Part shown: piece by piece, positions 1 through 7,733 of the stretch | Layout: each line of letters opens with the position of its first letter | How positions within the stretch are numbered: position 1 is the stretch's first letter | Assembly: GCA_965223255.1 (NCBI GenBank) | Contig: CBDCWA010000004.1 | Span: 1,612,001-1,676,000 of the forward strand | DNA length: 64,000 nucleotides | Direction of reading: 5' to 3' | Source of the DNA: CBDCWA01 sp965223255 | GTDB lineage: Bacteria > Pseudomonadota > Alphaproteobacteria > Rhizobiales > Hyphomicrobiaceae | The notes under the pieces: model-generated | The model's input: only the letters and a program-made list of their open reading frames with translations | What the model was told of the DNA's origin: nothing | Database searches by the model: none | Program-made: the position numbers and the translations under genes

Positions 1-2
1 GA

Positions 3-614
3 AAAATGCGTGGCTTCCTATTGTTCTTTCATGGCAATGCAGGCAACATTTCGCATCGGCTCGACTCACTAAAGATCTTCCATGACATAGGTCTGTCCAC
101 CCTGATAATCGATTATCGTGGCTATGGTCGAAGCGAGGGCAAACCTTCCGAGCAAGGTACCTATCGCGATGCCGAGGCCGCATGGCGATATCTTACGAAA
201 CAGCGGGGTGTCCCCGCCTCACGTATTGTACTTTTTGGACGTTCTCTGGGTGCAGCCGTCGCAACCTATCTCGCAACCCGAAAGGCACCTGCCGCGCTGA
301 TTATTGAAAGCGGCTTCGTGTCCGTGCCGGAGCTAGGCGCTCAGATCTATCCTTGGCTTCCGGTGAGGTGGCTCGCACGGTTTAAGTATCCGACCGGCGA
401 ATATCTTAAGACGGTATCTGTCCCTGTATTAATCGTTCATGGCCGCGATGATGAGATCATTCCATTTACGCACGGCAGATCGCTCTTTGAACGCGCACGC
501 AGGCCAAAAGAGTTCCTAGAGCTGCGGGGCGGTCATAATGATGGCTTCCTTGTCAGTGGCAGGCGCTATGTGAACGGGCTAGATGCCTTTATCGCCTCAG
601 TGCTGGGCAAATGA
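3..614 (+). CDS. alpha/beta hydrolase, 5' end outside window
   Basis: Serine hydrolase of the BEM46/YfhR-like alpha/beta hydrolase group. The visible part begins almost at the oxyanion-hole motif HGNAGN (residues 9-14 from the ATG at 6). It then shows the nucleophile elbow GRSLG with Ser80, the acid in GRDDEI near residue 148 and the catalytic His in GGHND near 177. Members of this group normally carry about 60-70 residues before HGNAGN, often including a membrane anchor, and the frame stays open to the window edge. The true start therefore lies upstream and this entry is partial. The substrate cannot be told from sequence. Confidence 0.85.
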   Translation, partial: KMRGFLLFFHGNAGNISHRLDSLKIFHDIGLSTLIIDYRGYGRSEGKPSEQGTYRDAEAAWRYLTKQRGVPASRIVLFGRSLGAAVATYLATRKAPAALIIESGFVSVPELGAQIYPWLPVRWLARFKYPTGEYLKTVSVPVLIVHGRDDEIIPFTHGRSLFERARRPKEFLELRGGHNDGFLVSGRRYVNGLDAFIASVLGK

Positions 615-1006
615 ACCCATCAGCGATGACGTTGGCTTGAGTGGGGTCGAGATTGCCTTGGCGATCCGGCACTGACCGCAAAACCTCTCTCCGTCAGACA
701 TCAATGACAAAAAGCAGGACCTCCTTGCTGCTCGATTGACAGGACTGTGTTTGATCAGATCGGTCTACTGCGTGAACCACACATTTTGGCCATCTAGCGA
801 TGATCCCGGCTGACAATTGAACGACCGTATTTCCTTACAGCGAGCCAAGGCACAGATTCATTCTCGCACCATCCGAATTTCATACAATGAATGGACTTGG
901 CCTGGCGCTTGACTGGCATCCGGTCATGTTTTTGATCCATACTCGCTTCTTGGTGAGGCTTTCTAATCTGTGGTTGCCATGCTGCCGTAGCAAAGGAGTG
1001 CTCCAC
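615..1006. other. intergenic, no gene seen
   Basis: About 390 bp between two hydrolase genes. No convincing coding frame, RNA gene or strong terminator was seen. The last 20 bases hold the ribosome-binding site (AAGGAG) of the next gene. Confidence 0.5.
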
Positions 1007-1633
1007 ATGACTGCAAGACGTATCGTATTGTTGGGTGACTCGATCATCGACAACGGCCCGTATGTCCTTCCCGGTCAGCCGGACGTTGCACAACAGTTGG
1101 CGACCCTGCTGCCAGAAGATGACATCGAGAAGCGTGCGCTAGATGGGGCGGTCTGTGCCGATGTGCTCCGCGATCAGACGACCGGACTTCGGCCAGACGA
1201 TCGCGTAGTATTGAGCGTCGGGGGCAACGATGCTCTCTCCCACATTGACTTGATCTACTCTCCATCCGACACCGACACCAGAAGCTTTCTTGCTGGCCTT
1301 TGGCAAATACGAGAAACTTTTCGAAACGGCTATGCCTCGCTTCTCGATGTGCTCAATCATCCAGCCCATCGCGTCCTGGTCCTAACGATCTACAATCCGA
1401 GCTTTGTGGCCATTGGAATGGAGGAGACTGACCAACAGGCCGCCGAAGGCGCGTTGTCGATTTACAACGATGTGATCCAGCAGGAGGCACTTCGGCGTAA
1501 CCTTGAGTTACTTGACCTGCGCGCTCTGTTCAGTGACATCGAAGACTATGCCAATCCAGTCGAGCCCTCGGCAATTGGCGGCTTGAAGCTCGCAGCCGCC
1601 ATTCGCGATTGGGCAAAAAATTCAAATTTCTGA
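1007..1633 (+). CDS. SGNH/GDSL-type hydrolase
   Basis: Predicted esterase/lipase of the SGNH fold, 208 residues. Block I is GDS at residues 10-12, only a few residues after the start as usual for cytoplasmic members, and block III is GGND at 72-75. The C-terminal block reads NPVEPS..GG.K.A. In this place classical SGNH enzymes have D-x-x-H, so the catalytic His is not obvious here. An upstream in-frame ATG at 887 is open too, but the ATG at 1007 is preceded by AAGGAG at good spacing and places the GDS block in its normal position. It stands alone on its strand. The physiological substrate is unknown. Confidence 0.8.
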   Translation: MTARRIVLLGDSIIDNGPYVLPGQPDVAQQLATLLPEDDIEKRALDGAVCADVLRDQTTGLRPDDRVVLSVGGNDALSHIDLIYSPSDTDTRSFLAGLWQIRETFRNGYASLLDVLNHPAHRVLVLTIYNPSFVAIGMEETDQQAAEGALSIYNDVIQQEALRRNLELLDLRALFSDIEDYANPVEPSAIGGLKLAAAIRDWAKNSNF

Positions 1634-1865
1634 GCAGATTCTATCGCTGGGTGTTTGGATGGTTCTCATAAATCAAGCGATTTATAGACCATCATTGACG
1701 AATTCGAGCGACTGTCTGACAAATTCATGACGGCATTGCCCCTGACAGCTGAACATTGCCCGCTTTCCACCTAACTCTCCGCTGTGCCCGTGAGAGCGGC
1801 TACTACCCAGCGTTGGGTCGATGTCAGTGTAGGACTAAAATTACAAGACGCAGCAAGCACATCAA

Positions 1866-2237
1866 TTACAGCAAAGCCCAGGCCGCAATGTGAAGCGCGC
1901 CCAAGACGCCGGCCAAACAGATTAGCAGCCATGAGCTTAAATCATTGTATTCATACGCTGGATGGTTTCGGAGCAACCAGGTCAATCCCACGTGAATTAT
2001 TGCAAATGCCGACAATCCGATTGCAAAGACTGATCCTGCACCGAACTGTGAAAGCCAAAGCACCAAGAAAACAAACGGTAGGTGCATCCAGATAAAGATT
2101 TGTTCGCCAACGTCGTCTGGTAGATTCTGTAAGATGGGCAAAATCCGCCATTCATGATTCTTTATGGCATCTAATTCATGCGTTAGGAGTGCCGACACCA
2201 TCAACCAATAGAAAACCTCTATCATCGCCATCTCCAT
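1866..2237 (-). CDS. small integral membrane protein
   Basis: A 123-residue hydrophobic protein with about four predicted membrane segments (roughly residues 5-18, 45-62, 68-88 and 101-122). A conserved-looking polar motif, HELDAIKNHEW, follows the first segment. The architecture resembles small uncharacterised DUF6713-like membrane proteins, but I assign that name only tentatively. It is monocistronic, with no neighbour suggesting a role. Confidence 0.55.
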   Translation of the reverse strand: MEMAMIEVFYWLMVSALLTHELDAIKNHEWRILPILQNLPDDVGEQIFIWMHLPFVFLVLWLSQFGAGSVFAIGLSAFAIIHVGLTWLLRNHPAYEYNDLSSWLLICLAGVLGALHIAAWALL

Positions 2238-2395
2238 ATAAATAAACGTGATATTGCTACCAGAACGCTACCTCGCAATTCATCGCTCCGATCAGTGGCA
2301 AATTGGCACTTCATTTTCGTACTACGGCTGATTGGAGTCCTGTTTTGGAATACGCTACAAGTATGCACGTGAAATTGTAGCGACCACCAAGGATC

Positions 2396-3196
2396 ATGAG
2401 GCGACGGCAGCATGCTCAAGCTATGCGACCATTAGCTGAGGTACCCTTTTTGACTGCCAGTCAAAATGTTCCAAAGGATACGGTCATTGTGAATATTCAT
2501 TGCGCACTCAATAAATTGTTGTGCATTGTAGGCGACGCTAAAGATTACTTCATAAGCGGCTCGCTCTCATTCCTACCGTTACTCCCGGACTATCGCGAGC
2601 CGATCCATGACGTAGATGTCGCAATATCGATTGAACTCTTCCAACAGCGTAAAGCTGAATTTGAGGCGGCGGGTCAGCCGCGCGTACTGCGGATATCAGA
2701 AATTGCCATAGCGAAGGAGTCCTTACTCGCCGGTCTTCCGACACCCAAAACAAAGTTCGTGCATGTCGAGACGAACAACGGACTTATCGACATTGCGCAA
2801 TACCAGCCGAGAAAGGAAAGTATCGAGCTATTCTTCGGTTGTGGCCTAACACTACGTGTCCCCAACTCAATTCTGGAGCGGGTTCGCTTGCTGGATTGGA
2901 AAGGTTTGAACTATCGAGCCGGGCCACCCGAACTGGCGCTCTTGCCGAAAATGCTCTGTTACCACGATTGGAAGACGAGAGGGACCAAACTCAATCGCGA
3001 ACAGAAAAAACACCTTGCCGATCTTAAGAATGCATTGTCACTTGTGGACTGGCAGTTCTCTGAAATGTTAATCGCTGCGGCGGAATTTCGATACTTGGGA
3101 CGCCGCTTACCTAATGCGCTAGATCGGCAATTGAACCCATTTCGGCGGCTTCAAGTTGCGAGAATGAAAGAGGAGCTTAAGGGATTGACGCTCTAA
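2396..3196 (+). CDS. nucleotidyltransferase-like protein
   Basis: A 266-residue soluble protein I do not recognise by name. Residues about 52-80 read SGSLSF.....HDVDVAI, which matches the G-S-x(n)-D-x-D metal-binding core of the DNA polymerase-beta-like nucleotidyltransferase superfamily (MNT/AbiEii-type). The C-terminal half is helical and basic. The start at 2396 lacks a clear ribosome-binding site, and the Met at 2423 is a possible alternative. It is an isolated gene with intergenic DNA on both sides. No toxin/antitoxin partner is visible beside it. Confidence 0.55.
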   Translation: MRRRQHAQAMRPLAEVPFLTASQNVPKDTVIVNIHCALNKLLCIVGDAKDYFISGSLSFLPLLPDYREPIHDVDVAISIELFQQRKAEFEAAGQPRVLRISEIAIAKESLLAGLPTPKTKFVHVETNNGLIDIAQYQPRKESIELFFGCGLTLRVPNSILERVRLLDWKGLNYRAGPPELALLPKMLCYHDWKTRGTKLNREQKKHLADLKNALSLVDWQFSEMLIAAAEFRYLGRRLPNALDRQLNPFRRLQVARMKEELKGLTL

Positions 3197-3592
3197 CAGG
3201 CCGCAAGAGCAAAAGTGTTTGCGCATATTTGAGACCATTGCGCCGGACATAGGTAATCATTTTGGCTTCTCCGTTGAAAACTATGCAGAAAGGCCATGAC
3301 TAAGAAGCCAAGTGCTGTGTATTCGAATGTCAATCGCGAACCTTGGAAAAAGGGCAAGTTGATCGTTGCGAAGCGAGCGACCAGACAGTCGCACGAGTAA
3401 CAGGCACTGCTATCTGAGGGACAATTAGTGGGTGTTGAGCCCCCAGACCTTGCCCCGTCTAGCCAGGGAGGTCGTTCAAAAGTTGATGCGACCATTAAAG
3501 TGATCACGAATCGTTTACTTTGAGCTTCTTGCTTCGCTGACCGAAAATACTTTGCACGTGATGCAGAATGGGATAGCGCTAGCCGGAGCGCA
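3197..3592. other. intergenic, no gene seen
   Basis: About 395 bp without a supportable gene. GGAG at 3584-3587 serves as ribosome-binding site for the TTG start of msrA. Confidence 0.45.
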
Positions 3593-4300
3593 TTGGTTGA
3601 TGTGAGGTTGCTTGTGAGACGCTTACTGCTGGTCGCTCTATCTGTTCTGGCCGTAGCTGGTGTAGTCTATTGGGCGATCGATTCAAATGGACTACAGCGA
3701 AGCGCCGTTATAGAGGATCCGGTCAAGAACTTAGATCGAACGGGGCTGTCAGTCGCAACGTTTGCAGGCGGGTGTTTTTGGTGTGTCGAAGCAGCTTTCG
3801 AGGCCGTGCCGGGCGTTCGCGCGGCAGTATCCGGCTATTCTGGTGGTGTTATTAAGAATCCGACATACAAAATGGTCACGCGCGGCCTGACTAAGCACGC
3901 GGAGTCGGTGCAAGTCTATTACGACCCAACGATAATAACATATAAAGGGTTACTGCAGGTGCTATGGCGCAGCTCTGATCCTACAGACGATCGGGGCCAG
4001 TTTTCTGACAGGGGCAGCCACTACCGGCCAATCATTTTCTATCACGATAAAGAACAGCAGCGCATAGCCATTCGTGCACGTGACGAACTCTCAAAATCTG
4101 GACGTTTCAGCAAACCGATCAAGGTCGAGATCGTCGCATTCAAAGCATTCTATCCAGCCGAAGCCTATCACCAGGATTATTATCGGAAGAACCCGGGTTA
4201 CTACCAGATTTATAATATAGGGTCAGGCCGGGTCGATTTTCTGACCAAAACATGGGGCGATGATCTCAAGGTCGACTATGCTAAATACCGACCCCAATGA
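3593..4300 (+). CDS. msrA: peptide-methionine (S)-S-oxide reductase, membrane-anchored
   Basis: Reduces methionine-S-sulfoxide in proteins. The catalytic motif GGCFWC (about residues 59-64) and the following VEAAFE and GYSGG segments are diagnostic, and the C-terminal HQDYY.KNP signature is present. Unusually, an N-terminal hydrophobic stretch (about residues 9-28) precedes the domain, so the enzyme is probably anchored with its catalytic domain in the periplasm. The usual C-terminal resolving cysteines are absent; only the second Cys of the motif could resolve the sulfenate. The TTG start follows GGAG; GTG codons at 3602 and 3614 are alternatives. It lies 1.7 kb upstream of a methionine-repeat exported protein, which suggests a shared role in extracytoplasmic methionine oxidation (inference). 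Confidence 0.92.
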   Translation: MVDVRLLVRRLLLVALSVLAVAGVVYWAIDSNGLQRSAVIEDPVKNLDRTGLSVATFAGGCFWCVEAAFEAVPGVRAAVSGYSGGVIKNPTYKMVTRGLTKHAESVQVYYDPTIITYKGLLQVLWRSSDPTDDRGQFSDRGSHYRPIIFYHDKEQQRIAIRARDELSKSGRFSKPIKVEIVAFKAFYPAEAYHQDYYRKNPGYYQIYNIGSGRVDFLTKTWGDDLKVDYAKYRPQ

Positions 4301-4587
4301 AATCAGCTAACAGATTTCCACCTTTCCCTACGACACGGATTATCAAGGAACGTGGCGCCAATGGATGTGGCGAACAAACGTAACTTGACCAGGTCTCTAT
4401 TGTTCCGATCGGCGATCAATCTCGCGCGGCTTTTTTCTTGCACCATTGAAATGCCCCGCCGGCTTTGCGCAGAAATGCGGTCGGACACCGCCCCATATGA
4501 CAGCGTTTGCCGCTGTATTGGCTGAACAATTCCGCCTGCAGACCGAGCGCGCTGGCTGCAAGTATATCGTAACGGCCGGTTCTTGGG
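4301..4587. other. upstream region of the c'-like gene
   Basis: Non-coding leader of about 290 bp ending at a sigma-54 promoter. Apart from the dyad at 4500-4516 listed separately, no gene or other element is visible. Confidence 0.5.
4500..4516. promoter_or_regulatory. dyad upstream of sigma-54 promoter
   Basis: Perfect inverted repeat ACAGCG-N5-CGCTGT, ending about 70 bp upstream of the -24 element at 4589. This is the right position for an enhancer bound by an NtrC-family activator such as the one encoded at 13665-15047. Its half-sites differ from the dyads at the other two sigma-54 promoters, so the assignment is tentative. Confidence 0.35.
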
Positions 4588-4603
4588 TGGCACACATATT
4601 GCA
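4588..4603 (+). promoter_or_regulatory. sigma-54 (-24/-12) promoter
   Basis: TGGCACACATATTGCA has GG and GC exactly 10 bases apart and matches the TGGCAC-N5-TTGCA consensus at essentially every conserved base. It ends 57 bp before the ATG at 4661. Two further sites of the same quality lie before the Met-X-Gly gene and the signalling operon. Confidence 0.8.
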
Positions 4604-4660
4604 ACAAAATGGTGGTCTTAACGTAAACCGCTAAGTTAACTGAAAGCTTTGGAGGACGAG

Positions 4661-5131
4661 ATGGGAACATGGTTGATTGATCGCCGCTTGCTGGGGGTTG
4701 TCCTTGCCAGCCTGGTATTGTTGGTCGTGCCTGGTATGAGCGCGCAGGCTAAAAATGAGGCGATGGCCTCTTACCGGGCTTCTATTATGCAGAGTCTGAA
4801 TGGGCACGTTGCGGCCATCGGCGCGATTGTCGATGAAAAGGTCGCCTTTAGGCATCACCTCCTTGATCACGCGGTCGCAATCGTTGGCACAAGCCGCGGT
4901 TTGCTGGAAATTTTCCCCGAGAAGGTAAAGAAAAAGACCGCTGAAAAATCCAAGGCGAATGGCAAGAAGTCAAAGTCTTCTCCTTCCTTCGAGGCTCTGG
5001 CTACGGAATTCAATCTGGCGGCTGCACATTTGGTTCAGGTGATTCCATCGGGGAACAAGGCAGCCATCAAACAACACTTTGCAAAACTGAAAACAGTGTA
5101 CGGAAAGCTTCAGGAGCAAACGAAGAAATAG
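4661..5131 (+). CDS. exported helical protein, cytochrome c'-like but without haem motif
   Basis: A 156-residue protein with a signal peptide (hydrophobic stretch about 10-27, cleavage likely after MSAQA). The mature part is predicted helical with a lysine/serine-rich break near the middle. Its pattern (repeated helices, E-F near 105 and a basic terminal helix) recalls class II cytochromes c (c'/c556), yet the C-terminal CXXCH that would attach haem is absent, so any relation is structural at most. The ATG at 4661 follows GGAGG at 4651-4655. Expression should depend on the sigma-54 promoter at 4588, tying it to the molybdoenzyme island. Function unknown. Confidence 0.7.
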   Translation: MGTWLIDRRLLGVVLASLVLLVVPGMSAQAKNEAMASYRASIMQSLNGHVAAIGAIVDEKVAFRHHLLDHAVAIVGTSRGLLEIFPEKVKKKTAEKSKANGKKSKSSPSFEALATEFNLAAAHLVQVIPSGNKAAIKQHFAKLKTVYGKLQEQTKK

Positions 5132-5172
5132 GTACCCGCCAAGAGCGATGCAAAGTAGTTTCAAAGCCGATC

Positions 5173-5198
5173 AGGCCAAGGGACCCTACCCTTGGCCT
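5173..5198 (+). terminator. hairpin after the c'-like gene
   Basis: Perfect 10-bp stem (AGGCCAAGGG/CCCTTGGCCT) with a 6-base loop, 42 bp after the stop codon at 5131. It has no T-run, so it may be a weak or Rho-assisted terminator or an RNA-stabilising hairpin. Confidence 0.5.
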
Positions 5199-5818
5199 GC
5201 CAAAATGTCGGAGTAGATTTATTGTGGGTAGAGGAATCCGTGCCGGCGAAGCTGGTAAGAACGCGGGCTGCGACAAGCCTGCAATGGAGTTGAAGCAGCT
5301 GGACACAAAGCCAGTCAATTTATCGGATCAGGCGCAGTCGCAGATTAACTTTGTCCACTCTGACAAACAACAAACAAGTGGCACGGCGGACCAATGCGTG
5401 CCGTCGCATCAACACAAGCTGAGCATTTAATTCCCATGGTCAACGAGCGCTTTCGAAGGGCGCTTCCATTGTGTGGCGCAGGTGTCCGATTGCTTGATTG
5501 ACCGGAGCCCCATGCGTTCCATGGGTGTGATTCAACAGCTGACAACTAACATAGATAACATAGACGAATTTTTGCCTATTCGGCTCAAGTATCCGACATG
5601 CATGGGTTTTGCCAATTTGTCAGATGTAGGCCGCCCAACCTACGCATTGATAAATAATGTGAAAGTGCGGAGGTGGCCTGATATTTCCAAGTGCACCCAG
5701 ACAAGATGGCAGCATAGCTGCCACATCTGGCCGGTGTTGCTTGAGGCCGGAGTGGCTATTGTCTTGAATTTCCGGAAAAACCGAAGTTTTCCATTGCGAA
5801 TCAATCAGTTGTAGCTTC
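5199..5818. other. long upstream region of the Met-X-Gly gene
   Basis: About 620 bp with no gene I can support. Short open frames here lack homology, codon bias and ribosome-binding sites. It contains the dyad at 5707-5723, so at least its right end is regulatory. Confidence 0.45.
5707..5723. promoter_or_regulatory. dyad upstream of sigma-54 promoter
   Basis: Perfect palindrome TGGCAGC-ATA-GCTGCCA, about 95 bp upstream of the sigma-54 promoter at 5819. It is a candidate enhancer for the NtrC-type regulator of this island. Confidence 0.45.
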
Positions 5819-5834
5819 TGGCACAGTCCTTGCA
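5819..5834 (+). promoter_or_regulatory. sigma-54 (-24/-12) promoter
   Basis: TGGCACAGTCCTTGCA has GG-N10-GC spacing and a full consensus match. It lies about 150 bp before the ATG of the Met-X-Gly protein and can drive the downstream cytochrome and molybdoenzyme genes on the same strand. Confidence 0.82.
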
Positions 5835-5981
5835 AGCGGTTAATAGAACGTGATGCATTGGGAACGTTTTGTGAGGCCAGGACGCACAGCTGGGGGGTCT
5901 CATGTTCTGTAGTCAGTCAAGAGGCATCGGATTCGCCGCGGTTGTGAAGACGTGCCGCCAACCGAAGGAGCAGGATTAGCA

Positions 5982-6938
5982 ATGGTAACGTTTCAAAAGG
6001 AGTTTGGTCGAATGCGTGGCTACATGGCCGCGGCCGCGGTTATTGCAGCGGGCGTAATAACGGGTATGAGCAGCTCGGAAAGTACCGCGCAGGGCATGCG
6101 TGGCATGTACGGAATGCCGGGTATGTACGGCATGGGCGGCATGCGCGGCATGCCTGGTATGGGCGGTATGTACGGCATGGGCGGCATGCGCGGCATGTAC
6201 GGCATGGGTGGTATGCGCGGCATGTACGGCATGGGCGGCGTGCGCGGCATGTACGGCATGGGTGGTATGCGAGGTCCAGCCGGCAGGTGGACTTGGGTGT
6301 GGGTGCCAGCTCCTACAAGCAGAATGAGAGGCATGTACGGTATGTACGGAATGCCGGGCATGTACGGCATGGGTGGCATGCGTGGTATGTACGGCATGTA
6401 CGGAATGCCGGGTATGTACGGCATGGGTGGCATGCGCGGTATGTACGGCATGGGCGGCATGCGCGGTATGTACGGTATGCGGGGCATGCCGGGCATGTAC
6501 GGCATGGGCGGCATGCGCGGTATGTACGGCATGGGCGGCATGCGCGGTATGTACGGTATGCGGGGCATGCCGGGCATGTATGGCATGTATGGAATGCCGG
6601 GCATGTACGGCATGGGCGGCATGCGCGGTATGTATGGCATGGGCGGTATGCGCGGTATGTACGGTATGCGTGGCATGCCCGGTATGGGTGGCATGTACGG
6701 CATGTACGGAATGCCGGGCTTGTACGGCATGGGCGGCATGCGCGGCATGCGCGGTATGTACGGCATGGGCGGCATGGGCGGTATGTACGGCATGCGCGGA
6801 ATGCCAGGTATGGGCGGCATGTATGGCATGCGCGGCATGCCGGGTATGGGCGGTATGCGTGGCATGCCCGGAACGCGAAGCTGGGCTCCTCCGCAACCAC
6901 CGCAGACTCCGCCACCGGCGCAGAAGAAGCCGAGCTAA
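5982..6938 (+). CDS. exported (Met-X-Gly)n repeat protein
   Basis: A 318-residue protein. Residues 1-28 are a signal peptide (basic FGRMRG, then an alanine-rich core, cleavage near STAQ). From about residue 39 to 297 nearly every third residue is Met and every third is Gly, with the remaining position Tyr, Arg, Gly or Pro. One interruption at residues 98-114 is rich in Trp (RWTWVWVPAP), and the tail is Pro/Gln/Lys-rich. There is no Cys and no known domain. The ATG at 5982 is preceded by AAGGAG; an in-frame GTG at 5952 has no such site. Being first behind the sigma-54 promoter, it should be abundant. Possible roles are oxidant scavenging by thioethers, Cu(I) binding or a scaffold for the cytochromes encoded next. 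None is demonstrated. Confidence 0.85.
   Translation: MVTFQKEFGRMRGYMAAAAVIAAGVITGMSSSESTAQGMRGMYGMPGMYGMGGMRGMPGMGGMYGMGGMRGMYGMGGMRGMYGMGGVRGMYGMGGMRGPAGRWTWVWVPAPTSRMRGMYGMYGMPGMYGMGGMRGMYGMYGMPGMYGMGGMRGMYGMGGMRGMYGMRGMPGMYGMGGMRGMYGMGGMRGMYGMRGMPGMYGMYGMPGMYGMGGMRGMYGMGGMRGMYGMRGMPGMGGMYGMYGMPGLYGMGGMRGMRGMYGMGGMGGMYGMRGMPGMGGMYGMRGMPGMGGMRGMPGTRSWAPPQPPQTPPPAQKKPS
6096..6872 (+). repeat. in-frame tandem repeat array, 9-27 bp units
   Basis: DNA basis of the Met-X-Gly protein: degenerate ATG-NNN-GGY triplets arranged in higher-order blocks such as the recurring GGCATGCGCGGTATGTAC. The array is stop-free in several frames on both strands, which explains long spurious open frames here. Such arrays often vary in copy number and collapse during assembly. 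Confidence 0.9.
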
Positions 6939-6972
6939 GAGGGCATGGATTTTATGTGATGACAATGTGGGT

Positions 6973-7015
6973 GCCGGTGGGCAAAGACAGTGCACGCGCA
7001 CAATGCCCCACCGGC
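6973..7015 (+). terminator. intercistronic hairpin, possible attenuator
   Basis: Inverted repeat GCCGGTGGG/CCCACCGGC with a self-complementary loop region, between the Met-X-Gly gene and the next gene. No T-run follows. It could cap the 3' end of an abundant monocistronic message while letting part of the transcription proceed into the redox genes (inference). Confidence 0.4.
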
Positions 7016-7142
7016 CTCCGCAAAAACAACCCATCGCATCGTTTCGCTCGTCAACTAACAGCAGTCAAAATCACTTATACCGTGAACCGTTGATTTGATT
7101 TTGGGTGCGGTGAGATTTTCAGAATCTGTGCGGGGGAGGTGA

Positions 7143-7733
7143 ATGTCAGACAGTACTGAGAGCTACAGCGAGGCTGAAGCGTCGTCTCCAATAGAAGAGG
7201 CGCGAGCGAAGCCTATGAAACGAGAAGCATTCAACCAAATTGCTCCGTTTCTTGTCGCTGTCGCAGTCACCGCAGGCATTATAATGGTCTCCGTGGGGGT
7301 ATCGAAAAAGCAGCCGGAGCTCGAGCCAGGTCCAAGCAAAGACATCGGCCGACCTGCGGCTCCGCTGTCAAGCGCGAAAGTGCCCGCCGCAAAAGGGCCG
7401 GCCGCCACTGCACCAAAAGATCCGCAAGTGAGAACGACACCACCAAAGGAGACGGCTTCCCGGCCCTCGAAAGTAGAACCAGTAAAATCCGAATCATCAT
7501 CGACTGTTAAGAGTCTTTTTGTCGGCGGTGCAGCACCGAGTAGACGTCCCTCTGATGCTCCGTCGATCAAAGACCTTGCAAAGGACGCCGATTGGTATGC
7601 GCGTGCACTTACCGGCCTCGCAAAGCCCTACCCGCGCAGCTTCAAGTTTTTGGAAGACCAAGGTGCTTGGTATACGCCCTTCAACAAGCGCGGAATGACT
7701 GGCCCTTACGACATTAGGAGTTGGCATGAATAA
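7143..7733 (+). CDS. membrane-anchored protein with FLEDQGAWYTPFN module
   Basis: A 196-residue protein: an acidic cytoplasmic N-terminus, one membrane segment (about residues 36-55), a Pro/Ala/Lys-rich linker (about 56-120) and a C-terminal 70-residue module (127-196). The module reads VGG..PS.RP, WY.RAL.GL, KPYP, FLEDQGAWYTPFN, GMT.PYD.R.WH. The same module ends the adjacent cytochrome c (8559), with roughly 45 of 70 positions identical and no gaps by my alignment. I do not recognise the module. Its Trp/Tyr/Pro-rich character suggests a docking or surface-anchoring domain rather than an enzyme. The stop overlaps the next start by 8 bp, so the two are translationally coupled. Confidence 0.75.
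   Translation: MSDSTESYSEAEASSPIEEARAKPMKREAFNQIAPFLVAVAVTAGIIMVSVGVSKKQPELEPGPSKDIGRPAAPLSSAKVPAAKGPAATAPKDPQVRTTPPKETASRPSKVEPVKSESSSTVKSLFVGGAAPSRRPSDAPSIKDLAKDADWYARALTGLAKPYPRSFKFLEDQGAWYTPFNKRGMTGPYDIRSWHE

Noticed and set aside
647..663. GG-N10-GC match (TGGGGTCGAGATTGCC) upstream of the SGNH gene
   Set aside because: The -24 half (TGGGG) lacks the conserved CAC, and the site is far from the gene start; probably chance.
5976..7098. Long open frames in four other frames over the Met-X-Gly gene
   Set aside because: They arise because the repeat unit is a multiple of three without stops in several frames. Only the plus-strand frame from 5982 has a signal peptide, a ribosome-binding site and a sensible tail.
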